NCBI RefSeq assembly: GCF_024199925.1
Contig: NZ_JANADR010000001.1
Location: 4,588,001 to 4,652,000, forward strand
Length of the DNA: 64,000 bases
Direction of reading: 5' to 3'
DNA from: Bradyrhizobium sp. CCGUVB1N3
GTDB taxonomy: Bacteria > Pseudomonadota > Alphaproteobacteria > Rhizobiales > Xanthobacteraceae
Under the pieces are notes generated by a model. The model ran no database searches. It worked only from the letters and a program-made list of their open reading frames with translations, and was not told the DNA's origin. Numbering within the stretch: the first letter of the stretch is position 1; each line of letters opens with the position of its first letter. Shown one piece after another: positions 37,199 through 46,099 of the stretch. Made by a program: the position numbers and the translations under genes.

Positions 37199-37214
37199 GG
37201 ACGCGGAGACATCT

Positions 37215-37919
37215 TTGGCGCATCGCATTCTCATCGTCGACGACGAAGGCCACATCCGCGAAGTCATCCGCGTGGCGCTGAAGAAGGCCGGCATGGACGT
37301 GATCGAGGCACGCGACGGCAAGGAGGCGCTCAGCCGCTTTGCCGCCGACGGGCCCGACCTGATCGTGCTCGACATCGGCATGCCGGAATTCGACGGGCTC
37401 GAGGTCTGCCGCGAAGTGCGCAAATCCTCCGACGTGCCGATCCTGTTCCTGTCGGCGCGCGACGAGGAGATCGACCGCGTGCTCGGGCTCGAGATCGGCG
37501 GCGATGACTATGTGACGAAGCCGTTCAGCCCGCGCGAGCTGGTTGCGCGTGTCAATGTCATCCTGCGACGACTCGGCCCGCGCAACGGCGACGCCAAGAC
37601 AGGTTCGGCCGCACTCTCGCAAGGCGGCCTCCTGGTCGATCCCGAGCAGCATGTCGCATCCTTTGCGGGCGTGCCGCTCAAGCTGACCGCGATCGAGTTC
37701 GGCATCTTGCGTGCGTTCCTGACGCGGCCGACCTCGGTCTTCAACCGAGAGCAATTGATGCGGGCGGCCTATCAGCTCAACATCCAGGTCTCCGACCGCA
37801 CCATCGACAGCCACATCCGCAACATCCGCGCCAAGCTCGCGGCGCAGAGCTGCGACAGCGTGATCGAGACCATTCACGGCGTCGGCTTCAAGCTCGGGCG
37901 CTGCGAGAAAGAGGCATGA
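37215..37919 (+). CDS. OmpR-family response regulator (CreB-like)
   Basis: A 234-residue response regulator: receiver domain (residues 3-117) with phospho-acceptor Asp in LIVLDIGMP, the switch Thr/Ser in LFLSARD and Lys in YVTKPFSP; then a winged-helix DNA-binding domain (about 140-230, SDRTIDSHIRNIRAK). TTG at 37215 is preferred because GGAGA precedes it and the receiver starts at once; upstream in-frame codons lie in the DUF4173 gene. Overlaps the kinase by 4 bases. Confidence 0.92.
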   Translation: MAHRILIVDDEGHIREVIRVALKKAGMDVIEARDGKEALSRFAADGPDLIVLDIGMPEFDGLEVCREVRKSSDVPILFLSARDEEIDRVLGLEIGGDDYVTKPFSPRELVARVNVILRRLGPRNGDAKTGSAALSQGGLLVDPEQHVASFAGVPLKLTAIEFGILRAFLTRPTSVFNREQLMRAAYQLNIQVSDRTIDSHIRNIRAKLAAQSCDSVIETIHGVGFKLGRCEKEA

Positions 37920-39502
37920 GCGCCGCGCCCGACAAATGGCGGCCCTCGCTCGGGCTCGTGATCTTTGCGGTGCTGGCCACGGTCGCCGTGCTGCCGCTGG
38001 TCGGGCTGTTCTTCTTCCGCCTTTACGACAACCAGCTCATCCGCCAGACCCAGGCCGAGCTGATCGCGCAGAGCCGGGTGATCGCGACGATCTACGCGCA
38101 GGAGGTTTTGGCACGGCTCGACGACGGCATCGCGCTCGGCCCCGAGGTCGCGCCCGGCGTGCTGCCCGATCCCGGCGACCAGTTCACGCCGATCCGCCCG
38201 GCGCTCGACCTGACCGCCAATGATCTGTTGCGGCGGCGACCTGACGCGATGCCTGCGACGCGGCCGGCGGATCAGGCCTATGTCGAGATTGGGGCAAAGC
38301 TGATGCCGGTCATCCGCGAAACCCAGAAGGTGACGCTCGCCGGCTTTCGGATCCTCGATCCCAACGGCGTGGTGATTGCGGGCCGCCAGGAGGTCGGGCA
38401 GTCGCTCGCCCATATCGAAGAAGTCACAGAGGCGCTGCGCGGGCAATACCGCGCCACGCTGCGCAACCGCGTGCCGGACAAGCCGCCGCCGCCGATCTAT
38501 TCCTTCAGCCGGGGCCTGGGCGTGCATGTGTTCTCGGCAATGCCGGTCGTCGTCAACAACCATGTCGCCGGTGTGGTCTATGCAACGCGCACGCCGAGCA
38601 ACATTTTTGACCATCTCTACCAGGAGCGCGGCAAGTTCATCCTGGCGGGGTTCGCCGTCGTCCTCGGCACGATCGCGATCGGCCTCGTGTTCTCCCGGAC
38701 CATCACGCTGCCGATGCGCGAGCTGATCGACCGCGCGGCCCGGATCGGCCGCGGCGACCGCGAGGCATTCCGACCGCTGAAACATTACGGGACACGCGAA
38801 TTCGCCCAGCTCTCGCACAGCTTCCTCGGCATGGCCGAGCAGCTCGCGCGGCGATCGGACTACATCGCGACGTTCTCGGCGCACCTGACCCACGAGCTGA
38901 AATCACCGCTGACCTCGATCAAGGGCGCGGCCGAGCTGTTGCAGGATTCGCTGCAAGGCAAGCCCGACAGCCTGACGCCGGCAGAGCAGAAGACGTTCGT
39001 CGCCAACATCCTCTCCGATGCCGAGCGGCTGGAGGCTATGGCGCAGCGGCTGCGAGAGCTGGCGCGGGCCGAAAGCCTGCCGCAGAACGAGCGCACCGAG
39101 CTGGCACCCGTCATCGGCGACCTCAAAAGCCGTTTTCCGGCCGGCACCATCACGGCCAGCGGGAGCCTCGACCGGCCAATCGGGATGTCCGGCGAGAAGG
39201 CACTGATCGTGCTGTCGCACCTCGCCGATAATGCGATGCGGCATTGCGCCAGACATATCAGGCTGGAGGCAGTCGACGAGCGCACCACGGTGCGGCTGAC
39301 GGTGAGCAATGACGGCGAGCCGATCTCGGCGCCGAACCGCGAGAGGATCTTCGATGCCTTCTTCACCACTCGGCGGGAGTCGGGCGGTACCGGAATGGGG
39401 CTAGCGATTGCGCGCGCGGTGATGGCGAGCCATGGCGGCTCGATCGAGCTGAAGCCGACCGACGAAGGTGCGGCCTTCGAGCTGCAGTTTCCGGCGGCTT
39501 AA
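37916..39502 (+). CDS. Sensor histidine kinase (CreC-like)
   Basis: A 528-residue membrane kinase: TM1 (about 12-34), periplasmic sensor (35-240), TM2 (about 242-262), HAMP, H-box HLTHELKSPL, N-box HLADNAM and G-box GTGMGLAIARAV. Starts by ATGA overlap with the response regulator, so the pair is coupled. Partner of the CreB-like regulator; the signal is unknown. Confidence 0.92.
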   Translation: MSAAPDKWRPSLGLVIFAVLATVAVLPLVGLFFFRLYDNQLIRQTQAELIAQSRVIATIYAQEVLARLDDGIALGPEVAPGVLPDPGDQFTPIRPALDLTANDLLRRRPDAMPATRPADQAYVEIGAKLMPVIRETQKVTLAGFRILDPNGVVIAGRQEVGQSLAHIEEVTEALRGQYRATLRNRVPDKPPPPIYSFSRGLGVHVFSAMPVVVNNHVAGVVYATRTPSNIFDHLYQERGKFILAGFAVVLGTIAIGLVFSRTITLPMRELIDRAARIGRGDREAFRPLKHYGTREFAQLSHSFLGMAEQLARRSDYIATFSAHLTHELKSPLTSIKGAAELLQDSLQGKPDSLTPAEQKTFVANILSDAERLEAMAQRLRELARAESLPQNERTELAPVIGDLKSRFPAGTITASGSLDRPIGMSGEKALIVLSHLADNAMRHCARHIRLEAVDERTTVRLTVSNDGEPISAPNRERIFDAFFTTRRESGGTGMGLAIARAVMASHGGSIELKPTDEGAAFELQFPAA

Positions 39503-39508
39503 GCCGCC
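39493..39508. terminator. Bidirectional hairpin between convergent genes
   Basis: GGCGGC-TTAA-GCCGCC, a perfect palindrome across the end of the kinase gene and the end of the small membrane protein gene. Could serve both transcripts; no T-run. Confidence 0.4.
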
Positions 39509-39655
39509 TCAGATCGCGAACACCCAGGCGGCGACGATGGTGCCGAGCGTGACCAGGCCCGCGATAGTCCAGCCCGCGGCATATTCCAGCTCAGGATGAC
39601 CGGTCGCCCGCATGATCTCGTTCGGATCGGCGGTGTGCTTCCAATGCTCTGCCAT
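39509..39655 (-). CDS. 48-residue single-pass membrane protein
   Basis: Short reading frame starting MAEHWKHTADPNEIMRATGH and ending WVFAI. A polar N-terminus is followed by one membrane helix (about residues 29-47, AGWTIAGLVTLGTIVAAWVF). GAGG lies 5-6 bases before ATG 39655. The composition and ribosome site support a real small gene; function unknown. Confidence 0.6.
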   Translation of the reverse strand: MAEHWKHTADPNEIMRATGHPELEYAAGWTIAGLVTLGTIVAAWVFAI

Positions 39656-39829
39656 GACAGCCTCGCACGTTTTTGTGCTTGTCTCATTAAGTCGCGCGAG
39701 GGGCGATTTGGTTCCATCACGGAAGTGCGAGGAGCCGCACGCGCACGGTGGCCGCGCGTATCAGGACTGCTTTCCTAGCGTCGGTTGCGTGCTAGACTGC
39801 GCAGGCGCATTCCGCGGCAGGAGGGACGC

Positions 39830-40240
39830 ATGGCCGACAACAAGTCCAAACGGGGCGGGGCCGATCGCGCCCTGATCGCGCTCGGCGAGCGCTACGAGGT
39901 CGCCTACTGGTCGAAGAAGTTCAAGGTCACGCCGGCCAAGCTGAAATACGCCGTCAAGAAGGTCGGCCACTCCGCCAAGAAGGTCGAGGCCTACATCAAG
40001 CTCCAGAAGCACCGCGCCGGCGACAAGATGCGGATCGCGCTCAGCGAGCCCTACGAGGTCCGCTACTGGTCCAAGAAGTTCAAGATCACGCCCGCCAGGC
40101 TGAAGGCGGCAGTGGCTGCAGCCGGCCATTCTTCGAAAAAGGTCGAGGCCTATCTCGCCGGCCAGAAAGCCGCGAAGAAGAAGGCGGTCAAGAAAAGAAG
40201 AGCTGCGAAGAAGGCGTCCAAGCGCAGGAAGGCGGCCTGA
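39830..40240 (+). CDS. Tandem DUF3606-like protein with histone-H1-like tail
   Basis: A 136-residue protein with two similar 40-residue units: GERYEVAYWSKKFKVT (from about residue 19) and SEPYEVRYWSKKFKIT (from about residue 66), each continuing with GHSxKKVEAYL. Then a 25-residue tail of Lys/Arg/Ala (KKKAVKKRRAAKK), like bacterial H1-type proteins. DUF3606-type units are helical and of unknown function; nucleic-acid binding is inferred from charge. AGGAGG precedes ATG 39830. The next gene starts 1 base after the stop. Confidence 0.82.
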   Translation: MADNKSKRGGADRALIALGERYEVAYWSKKFKVTPAKLKYAVKKVGHSAKKVEAYIKLQKHRAGDKMRIALSEPYEVRYWSKKFKITPARLKAAVAAAGHSSKKVEAYLAGQKAAKKKAVKKRRAAKKASKRRKAA

Positions 40241-40241
40241 G

Positions 40242-40730
40242 ATGAAGCTTGGGAAGCTGATCCTTGCGGCGTCGCTCGCGTTGGGCGGCGCAACGGTCGC
40301 GCAGGCCGCCGATACCGCCTCGACGATCTCGGGCTCGACAGCGCTGGCGCTCGCCGGCGTCGTCGCGCCGCTATCGCCCATCCTGGCCTCCGGCGAGAAG
40401 AAGGCGATCGCGATGCTGTTCGCGGCCAACAGCGACATTCCCTACAAGAAGCCGATCGCCGTGACGGCCGACCGGATCGTTTGCCGCACCGGCAACGTCG
40501 ACATTACCGTGCGCAACTGCGAGGTGACCTTCGGCAAGAAGGTCAAGACCGTGAACGGCTCCACGGCCAACGAGATTTATGCCACCGAGGCGCTCGCCGG
40601 CGTGCCGGCGGACGGCGCTGCGGGATCGAACTTCGAGAGCCTGTCGAAGCTGAGCTGCACGATCGATCCGAACGCCATCCGCCAGAAGGACGGCAGCGGC
40701 GCGAGTTGCACGTTCCAGCCGGGGAATTAG
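40242..40730 (+). CDS. Secreted protein of unknown function
   Basis: A 162-residue protein with a clear signal peptide (cleavage after TVAQA, near residue 22). The mature part has four cysteines (CRTGNVDITVRNC, LSC and SCTF), suggesting two disulfides in the periplasm. No family recognised. Starts one base past the stop of the tandem DUF3606 gene (TGAGATG), so expression is coupled. Confidence 0.8.
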   Translation: MKLGKLILAASLALGGATVAQAADTASTISGSTALALAGVVAPLSPILASGEKKAIAMLFAANSDIPYKKPIAVTADRIVCRTGNVDITVRNCEVTFGKKVKTVNGSTANEIYATEALAGVPADGAAGSNFESLSKLSCTIDPNAIRQKDGSGASCTFQPGN

Positions 40731-40830
40731 AGCGCGCCGTCAAATCGCCCCAACGGCAATCAATAAGGCTCCTTGATGGGCCAAGCCGGAACGCGAGCCG
40801 GCGCTTGAGCGCTCAGCACGGCACATAACA

Positions 40831-41760
40831 ATGAAAAACTATCTCGCATTCTTCCTTTTGCTGACCATTACGACCGCCTCCGCGCACGGGCTGTTTCCCG
40901 CCCGGCCGCAACCGCCGTCCGATCTGATGCGCAAAGGCCTCACCGACACCGATACGTCCGCCGGAGGCACGGCGCGGCTGTGCGATCAGGTCGCGTTCTC
41001 GAGGGGCCTGCGCTATGGCGACAGCGCGCAAAACGTCCTTGACGTCGCAGCCAGCGAGACCAAGGCGGCAACGCCGCAGCCGATCCTGCTGTTCGTGGCC
41101 GGCGACAGCTTCACTGGCGACAGCGCCGCACCCGGCACGGCGCGCGAGTTCCAGGATGAGGCGATGTGCTTTGCCGCGCGCAACGGCATGATCGGCGTGC
41201 GCGTGAACTACCGCCTTGCACCGGCGGCGCCTTGGCCGTCCGGCGCGCGCGACGTCGCGGCCGCCCTGTCCTGGATCCACCAGAACGTCGACCTCTTCAA
41301 CGGAGATGCCCGCGAGATCGTCGCGGTTGGCTATGCCGCCGGCGCCTTCCACGTCGCGAGCCTGCTGGCGCATCCGGAGCTGCAGGGCACCGACACCGAC
41401 GTTGCCGGCGTCGTACTGATCTCCGGCATTTATCGTGCGGGCAAGGACGCGAGCGACACCGAGAAGGCCTATTTCGGCTCCGACGCGGCCCAATACGACA
41501 AGCGCTCCGCTTTCCCCGGCATCCTCCAGGTCGAGGAACCGATCGTGCTGGCCTGGGCCGCGGCTGATCCCGCAGGGCTGGTGACGCAGGGCGAAGCGCT
41601 GAAGCAGGCGCTTTGCGGCGCCGGCCACTGCCCGCGCACGACCATCCTGCACACCCGCGACGGCATTGCCTCCGTGTTCGGACTCGACGGCTCCGCCGAC
41701 AGCCTCGCCGAGCCGACGCTACTGCTGGTCCGCCAGCTCGAGGCGCGCGGATTGCCGTAG
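40831..41760 (+). CDS. Secreted esterase-fold protein lacking the catalytic serine
   Basis: A 309-residue protein with a signal peptide (cleavage near ASA, residue 18) and an alpha/beta hydrolase fold like the acetyl-esterase/kynurenine-formamidase group (NYRLAPAAPWPSGARDVAAALSWI). The nucleophile elbow GxSxG reads G167-Y-A169-A-G171, so the serine is Ala. The oxyanion HGGG motif reads FVAGDSFTGD, and no catalytic His is evident at the end (HTRDGIASVFG). Hence it is probably a pseudo-hydrolase with a binding role. Confidence 0.82.
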   Translation: MKNYLAFFLLLTITTASAHGLFPARPQPPSDLMRKGLTDTDTSAGGTARLCDQVAFSRGLRYGDSAQNVLDVAASETKAATPQPILLFVAGDSFTGDSAAPGTAREFQDEAMCFAARNGMIGVRVNYRLAPAAPWPSGARDVAAALSWIHQNVDLFNGDAREIVAVGYAAGAFHVASLLAHPELQGTDTDVAGVVLISGIYRAGKDASDTEKAYFGSDAAQYDKRSAFPGILQVEEPIVLAWAAADPAGLVTQGEALKQALCGAGHCPRTTILHTRDGIASVFGLDGSADSLAEPTLLLVRQLEARGLP

Positions 41761-41908
41761 CCGGCCGGCTTTCGACGCGTCAGCACGGCTGCCGCTTGGG
41801 TGGACAGCGCACGGGACACAGGAAAGACAAATCCTTGACCTAGATCAAGCGCTCTTGATGCCGATTGCGCCGACCTCCACGAAGCGGTCCAAGATCAAGG
41901 TGTCGAAC

Positions 41909-43132
41909 ATGCGTGTGACCGGCAGGATGCTGTTCGCGTTGATGGTCGCCGTCGCCTCGCTGGGCGCCATGTCGCAGGAGCGCGCGGAAGACCCGGCGAC
42001 CGTTTCCGAGATTCGCATCGGCAACGTCATGCCGTATTCGGGGCCGCTCTCGGAATTCGGCGCGATTGGCAAGGCGGAGGCCGCCTATTTCGACATGATC
42101 AACGAGCGCGGCGGGATCAACGGCCGCAAGGTCCGCTTCATCACGCGCGACGACAATTCCGATCCTGCGACCGCGCTGGAGCTGACGCGGGGACTGGTCG
42201 AGAAGGACGAGGTACTGTTGATGTTCGGCTCGTTCGGCACGCCCGGCAATCTCGCCACGCGCTGGTATCTCAACGAGCGGAAGATCCCCCAGCTCTTCGT
42301 CGCATCCGGCGACGAGGAGATGAGCCGGCCGCGGGCGTTTCCCTGGACGATGGGCTGGCAGCCCTCCTACAAGGCGGAAGGGCGCATCTACGCCAACTAC
42401 ATCCAGGCCTATTATCCCAGGCGCAAGATCGTCGTGCTCTGGCAGAACGACCAGTTCGGGCGCGATCTGTTCAAGGGTATCGAGGAAGGCTTGGGCGACC
42501 TCAACCGCTTCGTCGTCGTCGATATCGCCTTCGACATTGCCGACGAGCATCTCGACACCCACGTCTCCGTCCTGAAGCAGTCCGGCGCCGAGGTGTTCGT
42601 CTTTGCCGGCGTGCCGAGCACCGCGGCCCGGGTGATCAAGATGGCAGCCGGCTTCAACTGGCATCCGGTATTCATCCTGAATGATGCTGCGGCCTCGATC
42701 GCCAATGCGCTGATCCCGGCAGGAATCGAAAATTCGGCCGGCGTGATCTCGGCGGCATTCCTGAAGGACCCGAGCGACCCAGCCTGGAAGGACGACCCCG
42801 GCATGAAGGACTGGCTCGCCTTCATGGACAAGTACAACCACCCGGAAAGCCAGAACAACAGCGCCGCGCTCTTTGGCTATGCGGCGGCGGAAGCACTCAC
42901 GCAGGTGCTGAAGCAATGCGGTGACGACCTGTCCCGCGAGAACGTGATGCAGCAGGCCTCCTCGCTCCGGGACTTTCAGCCTTCGGTCGCGCTGCCCGGC
43001 ATCAAGATGAACACGCGGCCGGACAATTATCTGCCGATCAAGCAGATGCGGCTCGAGCAGTTCGACGGCCGCACCTGGCAGTCGTTCGGCGACGTGATCG
43101 AGACCGCGTTCACCGAAGGCCGGAAACGCTGA
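41909..43132 (+). CDS. Branched-chain-type ABC substrate-binding protein
   Basis: A 407-residue periplasmic binding protein of the LivJ/LivK type (Peripla_BP_6): signal peptide (MRVTGRMLFALMVAVASLGA), then IRIGNVMPYSGPLSEFGAIG and the two-lobe fold. Usually for amino acids, amides or aromatic acids. No ABC permease or ATPase adjoins, so it is an orphan. The start is uncertain: GTG 41900 or an ATG at 41860 are alternatives, but ATG 41909 gives the best signal peptide. Confidence 0.85.
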   Translation: MRVTGRMLFALMVAVASLGAMSQERAEDPATVSEIRIGNVMPYSGPLSEFGAIGKAEAAYFDMINERGGINGRKVRFITRDDNSDPATALELTRGLVEKDEVLLMFGSFGTPGNLATRWYLNERKIPQLFVASGDEEMSRPRAFPWTMGWQPSYKAEGRIYANYIQAYYPRRKIVVLWQNDQFGRDLFKGIEEGLGDLNRFVVVDIAFDIADEHLDTHVSVLKQSGAEVFVFAGVPSTAARVIKMAAGFNWHPVFILNDAAASIANALIPAGIENSAGVISAAFLKDPSDPAWKDDPGMKDWLAFMDKYNHPESQNNSAALFGYAAAEALTQVLKQCGDDLSRENVMQQASSLRDFQPSVALPGIKMNTRPDNYLPIKQMRLEQFDGRTWQSFGDVIETAFTEGRKR

Positions 43133-43139
43133 CCGGCCT
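43117..43139. terminator. Hairpin between convergent genes
   Basis: AGGCCGG-N9-CCGGCCT, 7-bp stem across both stop codons of the binding-protein and cyclase genes. No T-run; bidirectional function is inferred. Confidence 0.4.
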
Positions 43140-44701
43140 CACGCGGGCTTGAGTGAAGCCAGCGCGTTCTCCAGGAGCGAGCGCACCCGCGCGGCATCGC
43201 CCGATTTCACGACCGACGGATCGAGATAGAGCTCCAGGCCCGGAACGCGCTCGGTGATGATCCCGCTCTTTGCTGCTCCCCCGTCGCTCAGCGCATCGAC
43301 CGAATAGGGAATGACCTCGCGGCTGATGCCCTTCATGGTGATCGCCGGCAGCGCATGCGCGGTGACGACGTCGCTGACCAATGCGAAGGTCTCGTAGCTC
43401 AGCACGATGCCACCGGGCTCGGCGATCGATTGCAGGCGCGCGGCGAGGTTCGCCTCGGCGCCGATGATCGTGTAGTCCATGCGGTCGCTGCTGCCGAAAT
43501 TGCCGACGTTGCAATAGCCGGAATTGATGCCCATGCGCGACTTGAAGGGCTGCTCGATGCCGGAGGCGCGCCATTTGGAATTGAGCTCGGCGAGGCGCTG
43601 CTGCATGCGCCAGGCCATCCGCAGGCAAGCTTGTGCGTCGGCGCGGTCGCCCTTGGTCTCGGGATCGCCGAAGAAGATCAGCATGGCATCGCCGATGAAC
43701 TTGTCGATGGTGCCGCCATGTTCATGCGCAATCGCCGACATCTCGGTGAAATATTCGTTGAGGAGCTGGGTCAGAAGTTCCGGCTGGAGCCGCTCGGCGG
43801 TCGCGGTGAAATTCTGGATGTCGGAAAAGAAGATGGTGAGCTTCTTGCGCTCGGTGTGGATGGTGACGTCCTTCTGCCCGCTGAAGATGCTCTTGTAGAC
43901 CTGCGGCGGGATGTAGCGCGAGATCTTCATCGAGAGCGAGGCGAGGAAGTCGTTGGCGGATTCGAGCTCCTTGTTCATCGACTTGATGCGGTTGGCCTGA
44001 CGGCGCTGCATTGAAAGGAAGGAGAGCCCGCTGCCCGCCGCGATGAAGAGATAGGCGAGCAGGAATTTGAACGAGAAGATGTTCGCGGCGATCGGCTGCG
44101 CGATGATCACCTCCTGGATGCCCCTGACGTCGCCAACCTTCCAGTCCTTCTTCGGGCTTTCGGGATGGCTGTTGTGGCAGCTCACGCAGGCCGGCCCCAT
44201 CGTCACCGGCGCGACCAGACGGACCTTGTCGTTGAAAAGCGAGGTTTCGGTCTCGACGATCTTCTTCTCGGGGTCGGCGCGCAGGGCCTCCAGCGCATCC
44301 TTCTCGAACTTGTCGAGCTGGTGCGGGGCGCGATTCTGGAACGGGAAGTCGGAGACGAAGCGGTAGGTGATGTTCTCCTGCTGGGCGCCGATCACGCGCC
44401 CGAGCTCGAGCGACAATGTCGCGGGGATCGGGATCGCACCCGGCACGGATTCGTAATTGTGCACCACTTTGGTGCTGCCGTTGGGATTGGCGAGGATCCG
44501 CCCGACCACGTTGGTGGCGTAGTAGCTGCGCACGCTCGTGATCACCGAATTGAGGTCGGCAGCCTGCCGGCGCAGCGCCGCCTTGCTGAGCTCGGTCAGG
44601 TCGAGCCACACCGCGAGCGGCAGCGCAAGCAAGAGGAAGGCGATCACCACGCCGGTCAAGATACCGTTCTTGCGTTGCTCTTCGGAGATCGCTTGTTTCA
44701 C
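43139..44701 (-). CDS. Adenylate cyclase with periplasmic c-type heme sensor domain
   Basis: A 520-residue class III nucleotide cyclase. TM1 (about residues 14-35); a periplasmic Tll0287-like/DUF3365 sensor (about 40-205) with a c-type heme attachment motif C172-V-S-C-H176; TM2 (about 210-232); a helical linker; and a cyclase domain (about 285-480) with metal Asp residues in FFSDIQNFT and FIGDAMLIF and the YTIIGAEANLAARL motif. GTG 44701 follows GGAG. Redox or gas sensing through covalent heme is inferred. Confidence 0.88.
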   Translation of the reverse strand: MKQAISEEQRKNGILTGVVIAFLLLALPLAVWLDLTELSKAALRRQAADLNSVITSVRSYYATNVVGRILANPNGSTKVVHNYESVPGAIPIPATLSLELGRVIGAQQENITYRFVSDFPFQNRAPHQLDKFEKDALEALRADPEKKIVETETSLFNDKVRLVAPVTMGPACVSCHNSHPESPKKDWKVGDVRGIQEVIIAQPIAANIFSFKFLLAYLFIAAGSGLSFLSMQRRQANRIKSMNKELESANDFLASLSMKISRYIPPQVYKSIFSGQKDVTIHTERKKLTIFFSDIQNFTATAERLQPELLTQLLNEYFTEMSAIAHEHGGTIDKFIGDAMLIFFGDPETKGDRADAQACLRMAWRMQQRLAELNSKWRASGIEQPFKSRMGINSGYCNVGNFGSSDRMDYTIIGAEANLAARLQSIAEPGGIVLSYETFALVSDVVTAHALPAITMKGISREVIPYSVDALSDGGAAKSGIITERVPGLELYLDPSVVKSGDAARVRSLLENALASLKPA

Positions 44702-44891
44702 TCTATGGCTCCGTTGTGTGCGTTCTTGTCGCGATATCCGCCTCCGCGACGCAAGATGCGGCGGCACAGAGCCCGTAAACGCAGGCCGGCGCAACCCCAT
44801 TTTATGGTGGTCGCGGCAGGCGCCTTTTCGTTTCATGACGAATGTTTAAGATCGGCATCAACCTGCATTGATTGATCCGGAGCCAGTGCCC

Positions 44892-45983
44892 ATGACCGAG
44901 ACCATCCGTATCAAGCGCCTGGTCGCGCGCCCCGTGATCGTGCCGATGAACCTGCCGCTCCAGACCTCGACTGGCGCAGTCGCCAGAGCGCCCCTGGTGC
45001 TGATCGACTGCGAGACCGACCAGGGCGCGCGGGGCCACGCCTATCTGTTCTCGATCACGCCGGCCGCCTTGAAGCCACTGACGGCGATGGTCACGGAAAT
45101 GTCAGACCTGCTCGCAGGCGACGAGCTGCTGCCGTTCGAGATCGAGCGCAAGCTGACCCAGCGCTTCACGCTGCTCGGGCTCGCCGGCTTGCAACGCCTG
45201 GCGCAATCCGGCATCGACATGGCGGCGTGGGACGCGCTGGCGCGCGCCAAGGGCCTGCCGCTCGCGCGCCTGCTCGGCGGCGCACCAAAGCCGTTGCGCG
45301 CCTACAATTCCAAGGGACTCGGCATCATGCCGGTGGGTGCGGCCGTGGACGAGGCGCAAAAACTGCTCGCCGAAGGCTTTCACGCCGCAAAGATCCGCGT
45401 CGGTCGCCCCAATGCGCGGGAGGATCTCAACGTCGTGCGCGCGGTGCGCAAGGCGGTCGGCGACCAGGTGACGCTGATGTGCGACTACAACCAGGCGCTC
45501 ACGGTGGCGGAAGCGATCCGTCGCGGCGAAATGCTCGACGACGAAGGCTTGCTCTGGATCGAGGAGCCGATCCGCCATGACGACTATGCCGGCTGTGCCC
45601 GCATTGCGGACGCGCTCCGCACCCCGGTCCAGATCGGCGAGAATTTCGATAGCGCCTTTTCGATGCAATCCGCACTTTCCGCCGAAGCCTGCGACTTCGT
45701 GATGCCCGACGTGCAGCGGATCGGCGGCGTCACCGGCTGGCTGCGCGCCGCCTCGCTTGCGCATGCCGCCGGCATCGAGATGTCGACACACCTGTTCTCT
45801 GAGGTGAGCGCACATCTTCTCTGCGTCACGCCGACGGCGCATTGGCTGGAATATGTCGACTGGGCCGACGCCGTGCTGGCGACGCGGCTAACCATCAAGG
45901 ACGGCTTTGCGCTGCCGAGCGAGGAGCCCGGCAACGGCATTCAATGGGATGAGGCGGCGGTTGCCAGATATCTCGTCAGCTAG
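44892..45983 (+). CDS. Enolase superfamily enzyme (mandelate racemase/muconate lactonizing-like)
   Basis: A 363-residue enzyme of the mandelate racemase group. Metal ligands: Asp in MCDYNQ, Glu in WIEEP and Glu in IGENFDS. Base motif is K-x-R (AAKIRVG) on one side and a His in STHLFSE on the other, a mandelate-racemase-like arrangement with Arg replacing the second Lys. It abstracts an alpha-proton from a carboxylate; substrate unknown. Confidence 0.9.
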   Translation: MTETIRIKRLVARPVIVPMNLPLQTSTGAVARAPLVLIDCETDQGARGHAYLFSITPAALKPLTAMVTEMSDLLAGDELLPFEIERKLTQRFTLLGLAGLQRLAQSGIDMAAWDALARAKGLPLARLLGGAPKPLRAYNSKGLGIMPVGAAVDEAQKLLAEGFHAAKIRVGRPNAREDLNVVRAVRKAVGDQVTLMCDYNQALTVAEAIRRGEMLDDEGLLWIEEPIRHDDYAGCARIADALRTPVQIGENFDSAFSMQSALSAEACDFVMPDVQRIGGVTGWLRAASLAHAAGIEMSTHLFSEVSAHLLCVTPTAHWLEYVDWADAVLATRLTIKDGFALPSEEPGNGIQWDEAAVARYLVS

Positions 45984-46099
45984 TCGTTGTAGGGTAAACG
46001 TCCCGGCGGCTCTGCTGCCCTCTTCAAGCCGCAATTTACCAATGCTGTGCTCTGACTTGCGCCTGCGAAATCGGCTATCGCTGCCAATCGAGGTCCAAC

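Noticed and set aside
35750..37423. 557-residue minus-strand frame
   Set aside because: Antisense to the DUF4173 gene and the response regulator start; extremely Glu/Arg/Asp-rich without structure.
39499..39720. 73-residue minus-strand frame
   Set aside because: Ser/Arg-rich and overlaps the kinase end; the alternative 48-residue frame has a ribosome site and a membrane helix.
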